A stretch of DNA of 40,400 bases from Deltaproteobacteria bacterium. GTDB lineage: Bacteria; Desulfobacterota; Desulfomonilia; UBA1062. Under the pieces are notes generated by a model. That model saw nothing but the letters and a program-made list of their open reading frames with translations. It was not told where the DNA came from and did no database searches. The position numbers were made by a program, and so were the translations under genes. This document shows positions 15,731-23,584 of the stretch, piece by piece (position 1 is the stretch's first letter; every line of letters begins with the position of its first letter). The DNA lies in assembly GCA_029552245.1 (NCBI GenBank), contig JAKPDW010000078.1, positions 1 through 40,400 of the forward strand, given 5' to 3'.

Positions 15731-16516
15731 TCACTTTCCCTTGAATTCCGGTTTCCGCTTCTCGAGAAAGGCCTTCATCCCCTCGATGCGGTCCTCCGAC
15801 CCGAAGCAGAGGCAGAAGCAGCGCGCCTCGATGGAGAGACCCGTGCGGAGATCCGCCTGGAGACCCATGTTGACCGCCTCCTTGGCCATGGCCAAGGCGA
15901 TGGGGCCCTTGGAGGCGATGCGGGCGGCCAGTTTCGCCACCGCCTCGTCCAGCTCGGCCTTGGGCACCACCATGTCGACGAGGCCGATGCGGTAGGCCTC
16001 CTGGGCGGAGATGTGCTCCCCCGTCAGGATGAGGCGCTTGGCCATCCCCGCGCCGACGATCCTCGGGAGGCGTTGGGTACCCCCGTAGCCGGGGATGATC
16101 CCCAGGTTGATCTCGGGGAGGCCCATGACGGCCGTGTCGGCGGCCACGCGGATGTCGCAGCACAGGGCCAGTTCCGTGCCCCCGCCCAGGGCGATGCCGT
16201 TGATCCGGGCGATGACGGGCTTGGGGAAATGCTCGATGTTCCAGGTGATCTGCTGGCCGGCGGGGAGGGTGTGCAGGACGTCGAGATAACCGGAGCCCTT
16301 GGCCATGATGGAGATGTCGCCGCCCGCCACGAAGGCCTTGTCACCCGCCCCCGTGAGGACCACGACCCTCACGGCGTCGTCCTTGGCTACACCGTCGAGG
16401 ACGTCCTGGATCTCCACCATCGTCTCGTAGCGGATGGCGTTGAGGACGGCGGGCCTGTTGACGGCGATGGTGGCCACCGCCCCTTCCCTTGTCACGATGA
16501 TGTCCTGATATTCCAT
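15731..16516 (-). CDS. Enoyl-CoA hydratase (crotonase family)
   Basis: This 261-residue crotonase-fold enzyme would hydrate 2-enoyl-CoA to the 3-hydroxyacyl-CoA. The oxyanion/CoA-binding segment VIARINGIALGGGTELAL and both catalytic glutamates are present. Glu115 lies in GGTELALCCD and Glu135 in GLPEINLGIIPGYGGT, with the 20-residue spacing of hydratases. The C-terminus ends KRKPEFKGK, as is common in the family. AAGGAT precedes ATG 16516. It sits 102 bp after a 3-hydroxyacyl-CoA dehydrogenase gene and 10 bp before a thiolase gene, giving three consecutive beta-oxidation steps in one stretch. Confidence 0.94.
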   Translation of the reverse strand: MEYQDIIVTREGAVATIAVNRPAVLNAIRYETMVEIQDVLDGVAKDDAVRVVVLTGAGDKAFVAGGDISIMAKGSGYLDVLHTLPAGQQITWNIEHFPKPVIARINGIALGGGTELALCCDIRVAADTAVMGLPEINLGIIPGYGGTQRLPRIVGAGMAKRLILTGEHISAQEAYRIGLVDMVVPKAELDEAVAKLAARIASKGPIALAMAKEAVNMGLQADLRTGLSIEARCFCLCFGSEDRIEGMKAFLEKRKPEFKGK

Positions 16517-16618
16517 GGCCTTAATCCTTCCTTCTTCGTTAATTTTTTCCGCCCCCCGGTCGGGGGCCCGCGACCGGCGAAGCCGGGGGCATCCCGCCGG
16601 GCGGCGGCGGATGGGCGT
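16517..16618 (-). other. Intergenic stretch with GC-rich inverted repeat
   Basis: The 102 bp between two beta-oxidation genes holds the enoyl-CoA hydratase ribosome site (AAGGAT) and a GCCCCCCGGTCGGGGGC dyad near 16552-16568. The T-rich tract lies upstream of the dyad with respect to the minus strand only as A residues, so this is not an intrinsic terminator for the block. No promoter was recognised. Confidence 0.35.
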
Positions 16619-17506
16619 TCAGAAAATTTTGAAGGGCCGCTTCGTGCCGTCCGGCAGGTAATCGTAGAAACCCTTCCCGTTCTTCACCCCCAGGCGTCCC
16701 GCCTCGATCATCTTCCGGTAGAGGATGCAGAGGCGGTCGGATTCCTGGTGGGTGTAGTCGAAGATGGCGTCCTGGGCCATCTGGATCACGTCGAAACCGC
16801 CGAAATCGGCCAGTTCGCAGGGTCCCATGGGGTGCCCCGCCCCGAGCTTCATGGCCGTGTCGATATCCTCCGCCGTGGCCACACCGTCTAAGACCATCTG
16901 GGCCGCCGTCATGTAGAGGGGCCCCAGGAGACGGTTCACGATGAATCCCGGCGTGTCCTTCACCCGGATGGGGACCTTCCCCATGCGTCTTATCGTCTCC
17001 ATGGCGATCGCCACCGTCTCTTCCGCCACGCCGACGGGACAGACGACCTCCACGAGTCTCATGACGGCGGCGGGGTTGAAAAAGTGGGTGCCCACCACCT
17101 TGTCCTTGCGGTTCGTGGCCCCCGCCACGGCCGTGACGGACAGGACGGAGGTATTCGTCGCCAGGATCGTCTCCGCCTTGCAGTAGCCGTCGATCTCGGC
17201 AAAGATCTTCTTCTTCAGGGCCAGATCCTCCGGGGCCGCCTCGATGACGAAATCCGCCTCCCCCACGGCCTCTCTCAGGTCCGCGGACGATCTCAGGCGG
17301 CCCATGACGGCGTCCTTCTCCTCCCGGGAGAGCTTGCCCTTGGCGACGCGCTTCTCCAGGGCGCCCTCGATCCGGGCCCTTCCCCTCGCGACCAATTCCG
17401 GCGTGACGTCGTACATCACCGTCTCGAAACCGGCGGCGGCGGCCGCCTGGGCGATGCCGTGCCCCATGGTCCCCGCGCCGAGGACCCCTATCTTTTTCAC
17501 CTCCAT
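16619..17506 (-). CDS. 3-hydroxyacyl-CoA dehydrogenase
   Basis: This 295-residue NAD-dependent dehydrogenase would oxidise 3-hydroxyacyl-CoA to 3-ketoacyl-CoA. The Rossmann motif GVLGAGTMGHGIAQAAA is at the N-terminus. NTSVLSVT and the catalytic-histidine segment GTHFFNPAAVMRLVEVV are mid-protein, and GFIVNRLLGPLY opens the C-terminal helical domain. Length matches single-function FadB-type/3-hydroxybutyryl-CoA dehydrogenases. The start was placed at ATG 17506, after GAGGGG; frames running further upstream pass through a hairpin and are not supported. It lies 127 bp after a PaaK-type ligase gene. A paralogue is at 25504-26352. Confidence 0.93.
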   Translation of the reverse strand: MEVKKIGVLGAGTMGHGIAQAAAAAGFETVMYDVTPELVARGRARIEGALEKRVAKGKLSREEKDAVMGRLRSSADLREAVGEADFVIEAAPEDLALKKKIFAEIDGYCKAETILATNTSVLSVTAVAGATNRKDKVVGTHFFNPAAVMRLVEVVCPVGVAEETVAIAMETIRRMGKVPIRVKDTPGFIVNRLLGPLYMTAAQMVLDGVATAEDIDTAMKLGAGHPMGPCELADFGGFDVIQMAQDAIFDYTHQESDRLCILYRKMIEAGRLGVKNGKGFYDYLPDGTKRPFKIF

Positions 17507-17565
17507 AAAGAAACCCCTCTTTCTTGAACTGTCGGTATCCCTCGCCCCTCCCTCCCGCCTGGTAC

Positions 17566-17595
17566 CCGGAAGGGGCTGAGACCAGCCCCCTCCGG
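17566..17595 (-). other. Strong intercistronic stem-loop
   Basis: CCGGA-A-GGGGCTG (17566-17578) pairs with CAGCCCC-C-TCCGG (17583-17595) around a 4-base AGAC loop: twelve pairs with one A-C mismatch. It lies between the PaaK-type ligase and the dehydrogenase. No T tract follows on either strand, so it may be an mRNA stability or processing element rather than a terminator. Confidence 0.5.
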
Positions 17596-17633
17596 GACAC
17601 AAGGAGGGTTGGCAGATTATCGTCCCGCCGCCC

Positions 17634-19097
17634 TCACCCCTTCGGCCGCTGATCCACGACGCGGACCGCCTTCAGGGTCTGGCCGGGGTTGAAGATCTCG
17701 GAGAAGGGCACGAATTCCACCTTGGGGGTCAGCTCCACGGCCCTCTTGACCTTCTCCTTCAGTTCCCCCTCCAAGGCCGCCCTGTCGACGCCCTCGTCCG
17801 CCCCCACCTTCAGGATGAGGACGTCCATGGAATAGGGATCGTCGGGCCGCTCCTTGGTGATGACGAACTGGTACTCGACAACCCCGGGCGTGTTCGCCAC
17901 GGCGTCCCTCATGATCTCGGGGTTGATCAGGGTCCCCTTGACCTTCATCAGCTCGCTCGTCCTGGTCCCGTAGGTGCTCCCCACGGTCGTGACGATCCGT
18001 GTGTCGTTGCGACCGCAGAAGGGGCACTGTTCGTTGGTCACGGCCACGATGTCGCCCACGAGGTAACGCAGGAGGCTGGTGCCCCTCCGGTCCAGGTGGG
18101 TGATGCACAACAGCCCCGGCTCGCCGTCCGGTTTCCTCTTGCCGCTCTCGTCGACGGCCTCGATGAAGAACAGATCCGGCGTGCCCGTGTGGGCCCCGCC
18201 CAGCTCGCAGCACTCCTGGAAGGCCGTCTGGCACTCCGTGAAGCCGAAGGCGTTGCTGATGTAGACCTCACCCGCCCCCATGTTCTGGAGGCGCCGGCGC
18301 ATGTCGTCCCGCATCCCCTTGGGGACCGCCTCGCCCAGGGCCTGGATCTTGTTTATCCGCGAGAAATCCCGGCCCTGCTCCTCGGCGGCGATGATGAGAC
18401 GGCGGATATAGGAGCCGATCCCGGAGAGGGCGTTGACCTTCTTCCTCTCGATGTCATCGATGGCCTTCTGCATGGAGCGGTGGATCGTGCGGGGGAAGCC
18501 GGGAAGGGGCGCGCCCGTGTAACCCCAGCACATGGACATGCCGATGGCGGAGGCGAAGTGGACGGTCTTGTAGTACCCGATGTGGGGGATGAAATGGTAA
18601 GGGAAGATGTTCATGACGAAGTCGTCGGGCTCGAGGTAGCAGATCTTGCAGCCGATGTGGAAGACCCAGCTCTGCATGAACATGTCGTAGGTCGTGTTGT
18701 AGAACCGCGAGGGGAGACCCGTTGTCGTGCCCGTCGTGTAGGTGATCTCGTAGATGATGTACTCCATGATCCGGGATGGGTCGATTTCGAGCCGGAAGGA
18801 CTCGCCCCGGTCCTTCATGTAGTCGGCCTTGCTCGTGGGGGGCACCTTCTCCAGGTCGTCGACGGTACGGATGGAGGCGGGATCGATCCCCCACTCCTTG
18901 AATTTCTCCCGGTAGAAGGGACTCTGTTTCGCCAGGCGCTCCATCTGCTTCACCAGATTGGCGTTCTGCATCTCCCGGATCTCCTCCCTGCTCTTGAAGG
19001 AGGGGTCCTTGTCGTGCTCGTCCCGGTAGAGTGGGATGCTGTTGATCCAATCCATCATCTCCTGCCTGTTCCTCGGAACCTTGAAAGGTTTTGCCAT
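17634..19097 (-). CDS. PaaK-type adenylate-forming CoA ligase 1
   Basis: This 487-residue protein belongs to the phenylacetate-CoA ligase (PaaK) family, which activates carboxylic acids via an acyl-AMP. The phosphate-binding motif TYTTGTTTGLPSRF is near residues 117-130. Later segments are AFGFTECQTAFQEC, GEPGLLCITHLDRRGTSLLR, YLVGDIVAVT, a Cys-containing CPFCGRNDTR, and MKVKGTLINPEIM before the C-terminal domain ending RVVDQRPKG. GGGAGG precedes ATG 19097. A close paralogue is at 30477-31886 (ending RVVDERPKVD), so the cluster has two activating ligases, perhaps for the starting acid and an intermediate. Substrate cannot be read from sequence. Confidence 0.9.
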   Translation of the reverse strand: MAKPFKVPRNRQEMMDWINSIPLYRDEHDKDPSFKSREEIREMQNANLVKQMERLAKQSPFYREKFKEWGIDPASIRTVDDLEKVPPTSKADYMKDRGESFRLEIDPSRIMEYIIYEITYTTGTTTGLPSRFYNTTYDMFMQSWVFHIGCKICYLEPDDFVMNIFPYHFIPHIGYYKTVHFASAIGMSMCWGYTGAPLPGFPRTIHRSMQKAIDDIERKKVNALSGIGSYIRRLIIAAEEQGRDFSRINKIQALGEAVPKGMRDDMRRRLQNMGAGEVYISNAFGFTECQTAFQECCELGGAHTGTPDLFFIEAVDESGKRKPDGEPGLLCITHLDRRGTSLLRYLVGDIVAVTNEQCPFCGRNDTRIVTTVGSTYGTRTSELMKVKGTLINPEIMRDAVANTPGVVEYQFVITKERPDDPYSMDVLILKVGADEGVDRAALEGELKEKVKRAVELTPKVEFVPFSEIFNPGQTLKAVRVVDQRPKG

Positions 19098-19212
19098 GTC
19101 GTCTACCTCCCTCTTTCTCTGGTCTCTTGATTGGTCATAACCCGGGGGGCCGCCACATCCCCCGTCATCCCCGCACCGGCGGGAACCGCCCCGGACGACG
19201 GCGGCGGCAAGT
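19098..19212 (-). other. Intergenic stretch with REP-like dyad and TGATTGGTCA
   Basis: The 115 bp between the PHP gene and ligase 1 contain CGTCATCCCCGCACC then GGCGGGAACC (19163-19187), a dyad of the widespread CGTCAT-TCCCGC...GCGGGAAT type found dispersed in many proteobacteria. It also holds TGATTGGTCA at 19128-19137, which recurs in inverted orientation at 23540-23549. The ligase ribosome site is at its low-coordinate end. No sigma-54 promoter was found. Confidence 0.35.
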
Positions 19213-19911
19213 TCATGCCCCCACACCGCCGCGTCTTCCCCTCGGTCCCCCCTTCCCTGCCGGCCCGCCCCTGCCCCGGGCGGCCACGGCGGCCACACGG
19301 CGTTCCCGGACGGCCCGGCAGAGGTCCTCCATGGCCGCGATGGTATCGAAGAACAGGGTCCGGCAGGCACCGACACCGGCCAGGTCGTGGGCGTCGCTGC
19401 CCCCGACGCCGGCGACGCCCAGGTCCTCCGCGGCCCTTCTCGCCAGGGCGAGACCCTCCTCGTCGTAGGACGGGTGGATCACCTCGAGGCCGTCGATCCC
19501 GTAATCGTAGACACCCATCCCGGCGCCGTAGAACCCCCCCGGGTCGGCGGCGGCCCTCTTGAACGGATGGGCGGCGATGACCACCCCCCCCACGGCGTGG
19601 ACCATCTCCAGGACCGACGCCACGGCCCGGGAGGAACCGAGGCTCCGGGGGTATCCGAAGACGAGGAACTCCCCCTCGAAGACACCGCTTGGGGAGAAGC
19701 ACGCCACCTCCTGGCCCGCCAGGACCAAGAGTCCCGCCTCCGCCCCGGCCTCGGCGAGGGGGCGCAGCTTCTCCTCGGGCCAGAGGATCCCGTGCTCCGT
19801 CAGAACGACGCCGTCCAGGCCCACCTCCACGGCCCGCCTGACGAGGAGGTCCGCGTCGAGGTTGCTGCATCCCGAGTACCGGTTCGTGTGGATGTGGAGA
19901 TCGAACTCCAT
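19213..19911 (-). CDS. PHP-domain metal-dependent phosphoesterase-like protein
   Basis: This 232-residue PHP protein begins directly with the first metal motif, DLHIHTNRYSGCSNLD. It then shows VLTEHGILWP, GQEVACF, IAAHPFKR and GGSDAHDLAGVGAC, the full set of PHP metal ligands. The last roughly 25 residues are Gly/Arg-rich (RGRGGPAGKGGPRGRRGG) and look like a disordered tail. Substrate is unknown; family members hydrolyse phosphoesters. It follows an acyl-CoA dehydrogenase by 30 bp and precedes PaaK-type ligase 1. It is distinct in sequence from the PHP protein at 8003-8605, so this is a second recruitment rather than a recent copy. Confidence 0.85.
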   Translation of the reverse strand: MEFDLHIHTNRYSGCSNLDADLLVRRAVEVGLDGVVLTEHGILWPEEKLRPLAEAGAEAGLLVLAGQEVACFSPSGVFEGEFLVFGYPRSLGSSRAVASVLEMVHAVGGVVIAAHPFKRAAADPGGFYGAGMGVYDYGIDGLEVIHPSYDEEGLALARRAAEDLGVAGVGGSDAHDLAGVGACRTLFFDTIAAMEDLCRAVRERRVAAVAARGRGGPAGKGGPRGRRGGVGA

Positions 19912-19941
19912 GGGGTTTTCCCCGCTCCCTCCCCGCCGTCC

Positions 19942-21081
19942 TCAGAGGCCCATCTGCCGGCCGATGACCTCGTTCATGATCTCGTAGGTCCCGCCCCCGA
20001 TGGCGAAGAGGCGGGAGTCCCGGTAGAGGCGTTCCACGGGGTACTCCCGGCAGAAACCGTAGCCTCCGTGTATCTGCACGGCCTCGTAGACCACCTTCTC
20101 ACAGGCCCGGGTGGCGAAGTTCTTCGCCATGCAGACCTCCTTCACGACGGACCGCCCGGCCTCGATCATGGCGGCGACGCTGTAGTCGAACCTCTTAGCC
20201 GCCTCGACGAGGGTGGCCATCTCGGCGAGCTTGTGCCTCGTCACCTGGAAACCCGCCAGGGTCCTCCCGAAGGCCGTCCGCTCCTTGGCGTAGCGGATCG
20301 ACAGCTCCAGGGCCATCTCCGCCACGGCGTGGGCCTGGACGGCGAGGTAGAGGCGCTCCTTCTGGAAATTGACCATGATGCCCATGAAGCCGCCGTTTTC
20401 ATTGCCCAGGAGGTTTTCCGCCGGGACCTCGCAGTCCTCGAAGGAGAGTTCCGCCGTGTCGGAACACCACCACCCCATCTTCTTGAGCCTCCGGGAACAG
20501 GTGAAGCCCGGCGTCCCCTTCTCGACGACGAGGAGGCTGATACCCCCCCGGCCCGAACCGCCCGTGCGGACCGCCGTGGTCACGAGATCGGCCCTGCTGC
20601 CGCTGGTGATGAAGGTCTTGGACCCGTTGACGACGTAGGACCCTCCCCTCCTCACGGCCCGCGTGGCGATGCCGGCCACGTCGGAGCCGCCCCCGGGCTC
20701 CGTTACGGCCAGGGCCGCGACCTTGTCCCCCGCCAGGACGGGCGGTATGAAGCGCCTTTTCTGCTCCTCCGTCCCCAGGGCCAGGATGGGCGGCAGGGCG
20801 ATGGCACTGGACCCGAGGCCCGAGGCCAGGCCCACGGAACCGCACCGCACGATCTCCTCCGTGTAGGCCACCATGTGGAAGGTATCGGCGGGCGTGCCGC
20901 CGTATTCCTCCGGGTAGCCGAGACCGATGAAACCAGCCGCCGCCGCCTTGTGGTAGAGCTCCCGGGGGAAGATCCCCTCCTCCTCCCACTCCTCCAGGTG
21001 GGGGGCGATCTCCCGGGCGATGAAGCGCCGGACGCTCTCCCTCAGCATTTGGTGGGAGGGGCCGAAATACCCTTCATCCAT
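19942..21081 (-). CDS. Acyl-CoA dehydrogenase, long-chain/isovaleryl type
   Basis: This 379-residue acyl-CoA dehydrogenase has GYPEEYGGTPAD, TEPGGGSDVAG, NGSKTFITSGSRADLV, TAFGRTLAGFQV and HGGYGFCREYPVERLYRD. The C-terminal short-chain Glu site is Gly (AIGGGTYEI). Glu242 (FQKERLYLA) occupies the helix-G position used by isovaleryl- and long-chain dehydrogenases, so it should be active. It is closely similar to 29218-30357, which shows the same base. ATG 21081 is chosen after AAGGGG; a GTG at 21099 lacks a ribosome site. MaoC hydratase is encoded 14 bp upstream. Confidence 0.93.
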   Translation of the reverse strand: MDEGYFGPSHQMLRESVRRFIAREIAPHLEEWEEEGIFPRELYHKAAAAGFIGLGYPEEYGGTPADTFHMVAYTEEIVRCGSVGLASGLGSSAIALPPILALGTEEQKRRFIPPVLAGDKVAALAVTEPGGGSDVAGIATRAVRRGGSYVVNGSKTFITSGSRADLVTTAVRTGGSGRGGISLLVVEKGTPGFTCSRRLKKMGWWCSDTAELSFEDCEVPAENLLGNENGGFMGIMVNFQKERLYLAVQAHAVAEMALELSIRYAKERTAFGRTLAGFQVTRHKLAEMATLVEAAKRFDYSVAAMIEAGRSVVKEVCMAKNFATRACEKVVYEAVQIHGGYGFCREYPVERLYRDSRLFAIGGGTYEIMNEVIGRQMGL

Positions 21082-21095
21082 CGCCGCGACCCCTT

Positions 21096-21554
21096 TCACG
21101 CCGCCGGCCTTCGCCCCACGAGGGCCCGGGTGGTGTAGACGACCACGTCCTCCCCCCGCTGGTTCTTGATGGCGTTGTTGGCCACGATGATCCCCGATCT
21201 CTCGTCCTTGACCTCCAGATTCTCCACCGTCACCTCGCAGTGGATGGTGTCGCCGATCTTCACGGGGGCGGTGAAACGGACCTTGTCCATGCCGTAGAAG
21301 GCGATGAACGACTTGGGTATGGCCACGAAGGGCCCCAGGCGGAAGATCAGGGCGCTGCCCACGCAGAGGCTCAGCATGCCGTGGGCGATCCGTTCGCCGA
21401 AGGGTGTCTTCTTGGCGTACTCCACGTTCGTGTGGAGGGGGTGCCAGTCCCCCGTGAGCATGGAAAACATGACGATGTCCGTCTCCGTGACGGTCCGCCC
21501 CGGTGACGTGAACACCTCTCCCACCCGGTAGTCCTCGAGATAAACCTTCTCCAT
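21096..21554 (-). CDS. MaoC-like (R)-specific enoyl-CoA hydratase
   Basis: This 152-residue hot-dog-fold protein carries the hydratase-2 motif with Asp36 and His41 (LTGDWHPLHTN), followed by PFGERIAHGMLSL. It would hydrate an enoyl-CoA to a 3-hydroxyacyl-CoA and complements the crotonase-type hydratase at 15731. AAAGGAGG lies 6 bases before ATG 21554. It sits between the 600-residue acyl-CoA dehydrogenase (11 bp upstream) and another dehydrogenase (14 bp downstream). A branched or bulky acyl-CoA substrate is plausible, since bacterial steroid side-chain routes use MaoC hydratases for such steps; that is inference. Confidence 0.9.
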   Translation of the reverse strand: MEKVYLEDYRVGEVFTSPGRTVTETDIVMFSMLTGDWHPLHTNVEYAKKTPFGERIAHGMLSLCVGSALIFRLGPFVAIPKSFIAFYGMDKVRFTAPVKIGDTIHCEVTVENLEVKDERSGIIVANNAIKNQRGEDVVVYTTRALVGRRPAA

Positions 21555-21565
21555 GGATCCTCCTT

Positions 21566-23368
21566 TCACAGGGACGCCTCGGGAACCCTCAGGGCCGAGT
21601 CGTCCTGAAGCTTGATGATCCGGGCCCGCCCCATCACCTGGGGGAGCAAATTCTTGAAGTAGTAGCGGACCGTCATGATCTTCCCCTCGTAGAAGGGGAG
21701 GTCCGCCGCGGTCGCCCCTCCTTCGAGCCTCTCCCGGGCCGTGAAGGCCTGCTCCAGGAGGAGATGGGCCACCGCCGTCTCGGCGACGCAGTCGAGGAAG
21801 CGGGTCGCCGTGAGGGAGATGAGATCCGTCTTCGCCGCCTTCATGGAGGCCTCGTAGAGGGAGACCACCTCGAGGAGGGCCGCCGCGGCCTCACCGAGGA
21901 GGGACGCCTCTTCCCGGAAAAGGTCGTCCTGACGGGCCCGCGCGGCGAGGCCCTTCACTTCGCCGAGCCAGTCCTGGAAGACCTTTCCGCCCTCCATGGG
22001 GATCTTGCGGGCGATGAGGTCGAGGGCCTGGATGTAGTTCGTCCCGTCCCAGATGGAGAAGATCTTGCCGTCCCGGACGTACTGCTCGACGGGGTATTCC
22101 TTGGTGAAACCGTAGCCCCCCAGGATCTGGATACCCTCCCTCCCGAGTTCGTAGAGGCGGTCCGACCCGTAGGCCTTCACCAGGGGCGTGAGGAACCCCA
22201 GACGCGCCGCCGCCGCGGCCCTCTCCTCGGCCGTGGACGCCGCCTTGGCCAGGTCCTCCATGAGGTAGGCCTTAAACACCAAGGCCCGCAGCCCCTCCGT
22301 GACGGCCTTGATGTTCATGAGCATCCGGCGGACGTCGGCGTGTTCCACGATCCTCACGCGTCCCTGGGTCTTCCCGAAGGGGACGCCCTGGACGCGCTCC
22401 TTGGCGTAGGCCAGGACGTTGGCGTAGATGTTGGCCCCGAAGGCCACGGACTCGAGGCCGACGGCCATGCGGGCCAGGTTCACCATGTCGAACATATAGG
22501 CCAGACCCAGGCCCGGTCTCCCCACGAGGAAACCCCGGCACCTGCCGTTCTCCCCGAAGTTCAGGACGCAGGTGGCGGAGCCGTTGAGGCCCATCTTGTG
22601 CTCGATGCCGACGCACGTCACATCGTTGGGCTCCCCGAGGGACCCGTCCTCGTTGACCCAGATCTTGGGCACGGCGAAGAGGGAAACACCCTTCGCCCCC
22701 GGGGGCGCCCCCTCGATCCGGGCGATGACGAGGTGGATGATGTTCTCCGTCAGGTCGTGCTCCCCCGAGGTGATGAAGATCTTCGTCCCCTGGATGCTGT
22801 AGAGGTCATCGGCGACGGGGGAGGCCTTCGTCGCGACGAGATGGGCGTCGGAACCGACGGCCGGTTCCGTCAGACACATGGTGCCGCACCAGGTGCCGTC
22901 GTACATCTTGGGGACGAAGAGGGCCTTCAGGGCGGGGGAGCCGTATTTCTCGATCATGGCCCCGTTGCCCGGCCCCATGCCGGCGTAACACATGAAGGCG
23001 AAATTGGCGCTCATGAAGAATTCCTGGGCCGCCTCCGCCACGGTGAGGGGCAGGCCCTGGCCGCCGAAGGCGGGGTTGCAGGCGAGGGAGAACCAGCCGC
23101 CCTCCTTGAACACCTGCCAAACGCGGTGAAAGGACGGCGGCACCGTGACCTTCCCGTTCTCGAAACGGCAGCCGTCGCGGTCTCCGTCCTGAAAGGTGGG
23201 GGCCACGACGTCGGCGGCGATGCGCTGGGCCTGGTCCAGGATCAAGTCGAAATCCTCTCTGGCGAAATGACGGTAGGCCTCGAGGTTCAACAGCCCCTGC
23301 ACCTTCAGGTGCTCCCAGAGGACGAACCTCAGGTCCCGGTCGTCCCGTTTGTAAAGATTCCGGCCCAT
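21566..23368 (-). CDS. Large acyl-CoA dehydrogenase (DmdC/FadE5-like, 600 residues) with Asp base
   Basis: This 600-residue protein is of the long acyl-CoA dehydrogenase class with an extra C-terminal domain (DmdC, FadE5). It shows LTEPAVGSDAHL, GTKIFITSGEHDLTENI, a glycine-rich insertion near residue 215, and LGGYGFTKEYPVEQYVRD. The extra C-terminal helices run from about residue 465 onward. The catalytic Glu in the usual YEGT is Asp441 (IWDGTNYIQALDL). The ribosome site AAGGAGGTG is contributed by the end of the upstream TetR-like remnant, whose TAA abuts this ATG. The Asp could slow or redirect the elimination; it is a clean substitution in otherwise intact sequence. Confidence 0.93.
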   Translation of the reverse strand: MGRNLYKRDDRDLRFVLWEHLKVQGLLNLEAYRHFAREDFDLILDQAQRIAADVVAPTFQDGDRDGCRFENGKVTVPPSFHRVWQVFKEGGWFSLACNPAFGGQGLPLTVAEAAQEFFMSANFAFMCYAGMGPGNGAMIEKYGSPALKALFVPKMYDGTWCGTMCLTEPAVGSDAHLVATKASPVADDLYSIQGTKIFITSGEHDLTENIIHLVIARIEGAPPGAKGVSLFAVPKIWVNEDGSLGEPNDVTCVGIEHKMGLNGSATCVLNFGENGRCRGFLVGRPGLGLAYMFDMVNLARMAVGLESVAFGANIYANVLAYAKERVQGVPFGKTQGRVRIVEHADVRRMLMNIKAVTEGLRALVFKAYLMEDLAKAASTAEERAAAAARLGFLTPLVKAYGSDRLYELGREGIQILGGYGFTKEYPVEQYVRDGKIFSIWDGTNYIQALDLIARKIPMEGGKVFQDWLGEVKGLAARARQDDLFREEASLLGEAAAALLEVVSLYEASMKAAKTDLISLTATRFLDCVAETAVAHLLLEQAFTARERLEGGATAADLPFYEGKIMTVRYYFKNLLPQVMGRARIIKLQDDSALRVPEASL

Positions 23369-23578
23369 TTACACCTCCTTTGGGGAGAATCCCCGTTTGA
23401 GTGCCGTCATGATCCGGTTTTTCACCTCCTCGCAGGCGAAGGCCTCCGGGAGGTACCGGCGGACGGCGGTGTCCACGGCCCCGCAGACGATGAAGGACGC
23501 CCTTGATCGGTCATGGATCCCCCTTCCGGACGCCATGACTGACCAATCAGCCCTGACCGGGGCATAGACTTTCCGCAC
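23369..23578 (-). pseudogene. Remnant of a TetR-type regulator C-terminus
   Basis: A 69-codon frame ends right before the next gene. Its last ~45 residues (FIVCGAVDTAVRRYLPEAF, then CEEVKNRIMTALKRGFSP) have the look of the ligand/dimer domain end of TetR-family regulators. No DNA-binding helix-turn-helix precedes it; the frame is cut off by the acyl-CoA dehydrogenase stop at 23585. The first 20 codons look unlike protein. It is most likely the tail of a TetR regulator whose front was deleted when the gene block was assembled. It was kept because its end supplies the ribosome site of the next gene. A true small protein cannot be excluded. Confidence 0.4.
23540..23549. promoter_or_regulatory. 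Possible TetR-type operator remnant
   Basis: CTGA-CCAA-TCAG (23538-23549 region) is an inverted repeat within the non-protein-like part of the TetR remnant. Its core TGACCAATCA recurs inverted at 19128-19137. The TGA-N4-TCA form resembles operators of fatty-acid TetR regulators, but such short dyads arise by chance. Confidence 0.2.
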
Positions 23579-23584
23579 GGCCCG

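Noticed and set aside
16552-16568. GC-rich dyad as a terminator between the dehydrogenase and hydratase genes
   Set aside because: On the minus strand the stem is followed by A residues, not T. The genes on both sides continue the same pathway on the same strand.
21081-21099. GTG at 21099 as the start of the acyl-CoA dehydrogenase
   Set aside because: It has no ribosome site, overlaps the MaoC stop, and the ATG at 21081 is preceded by AAGGGG at a suitable distance.
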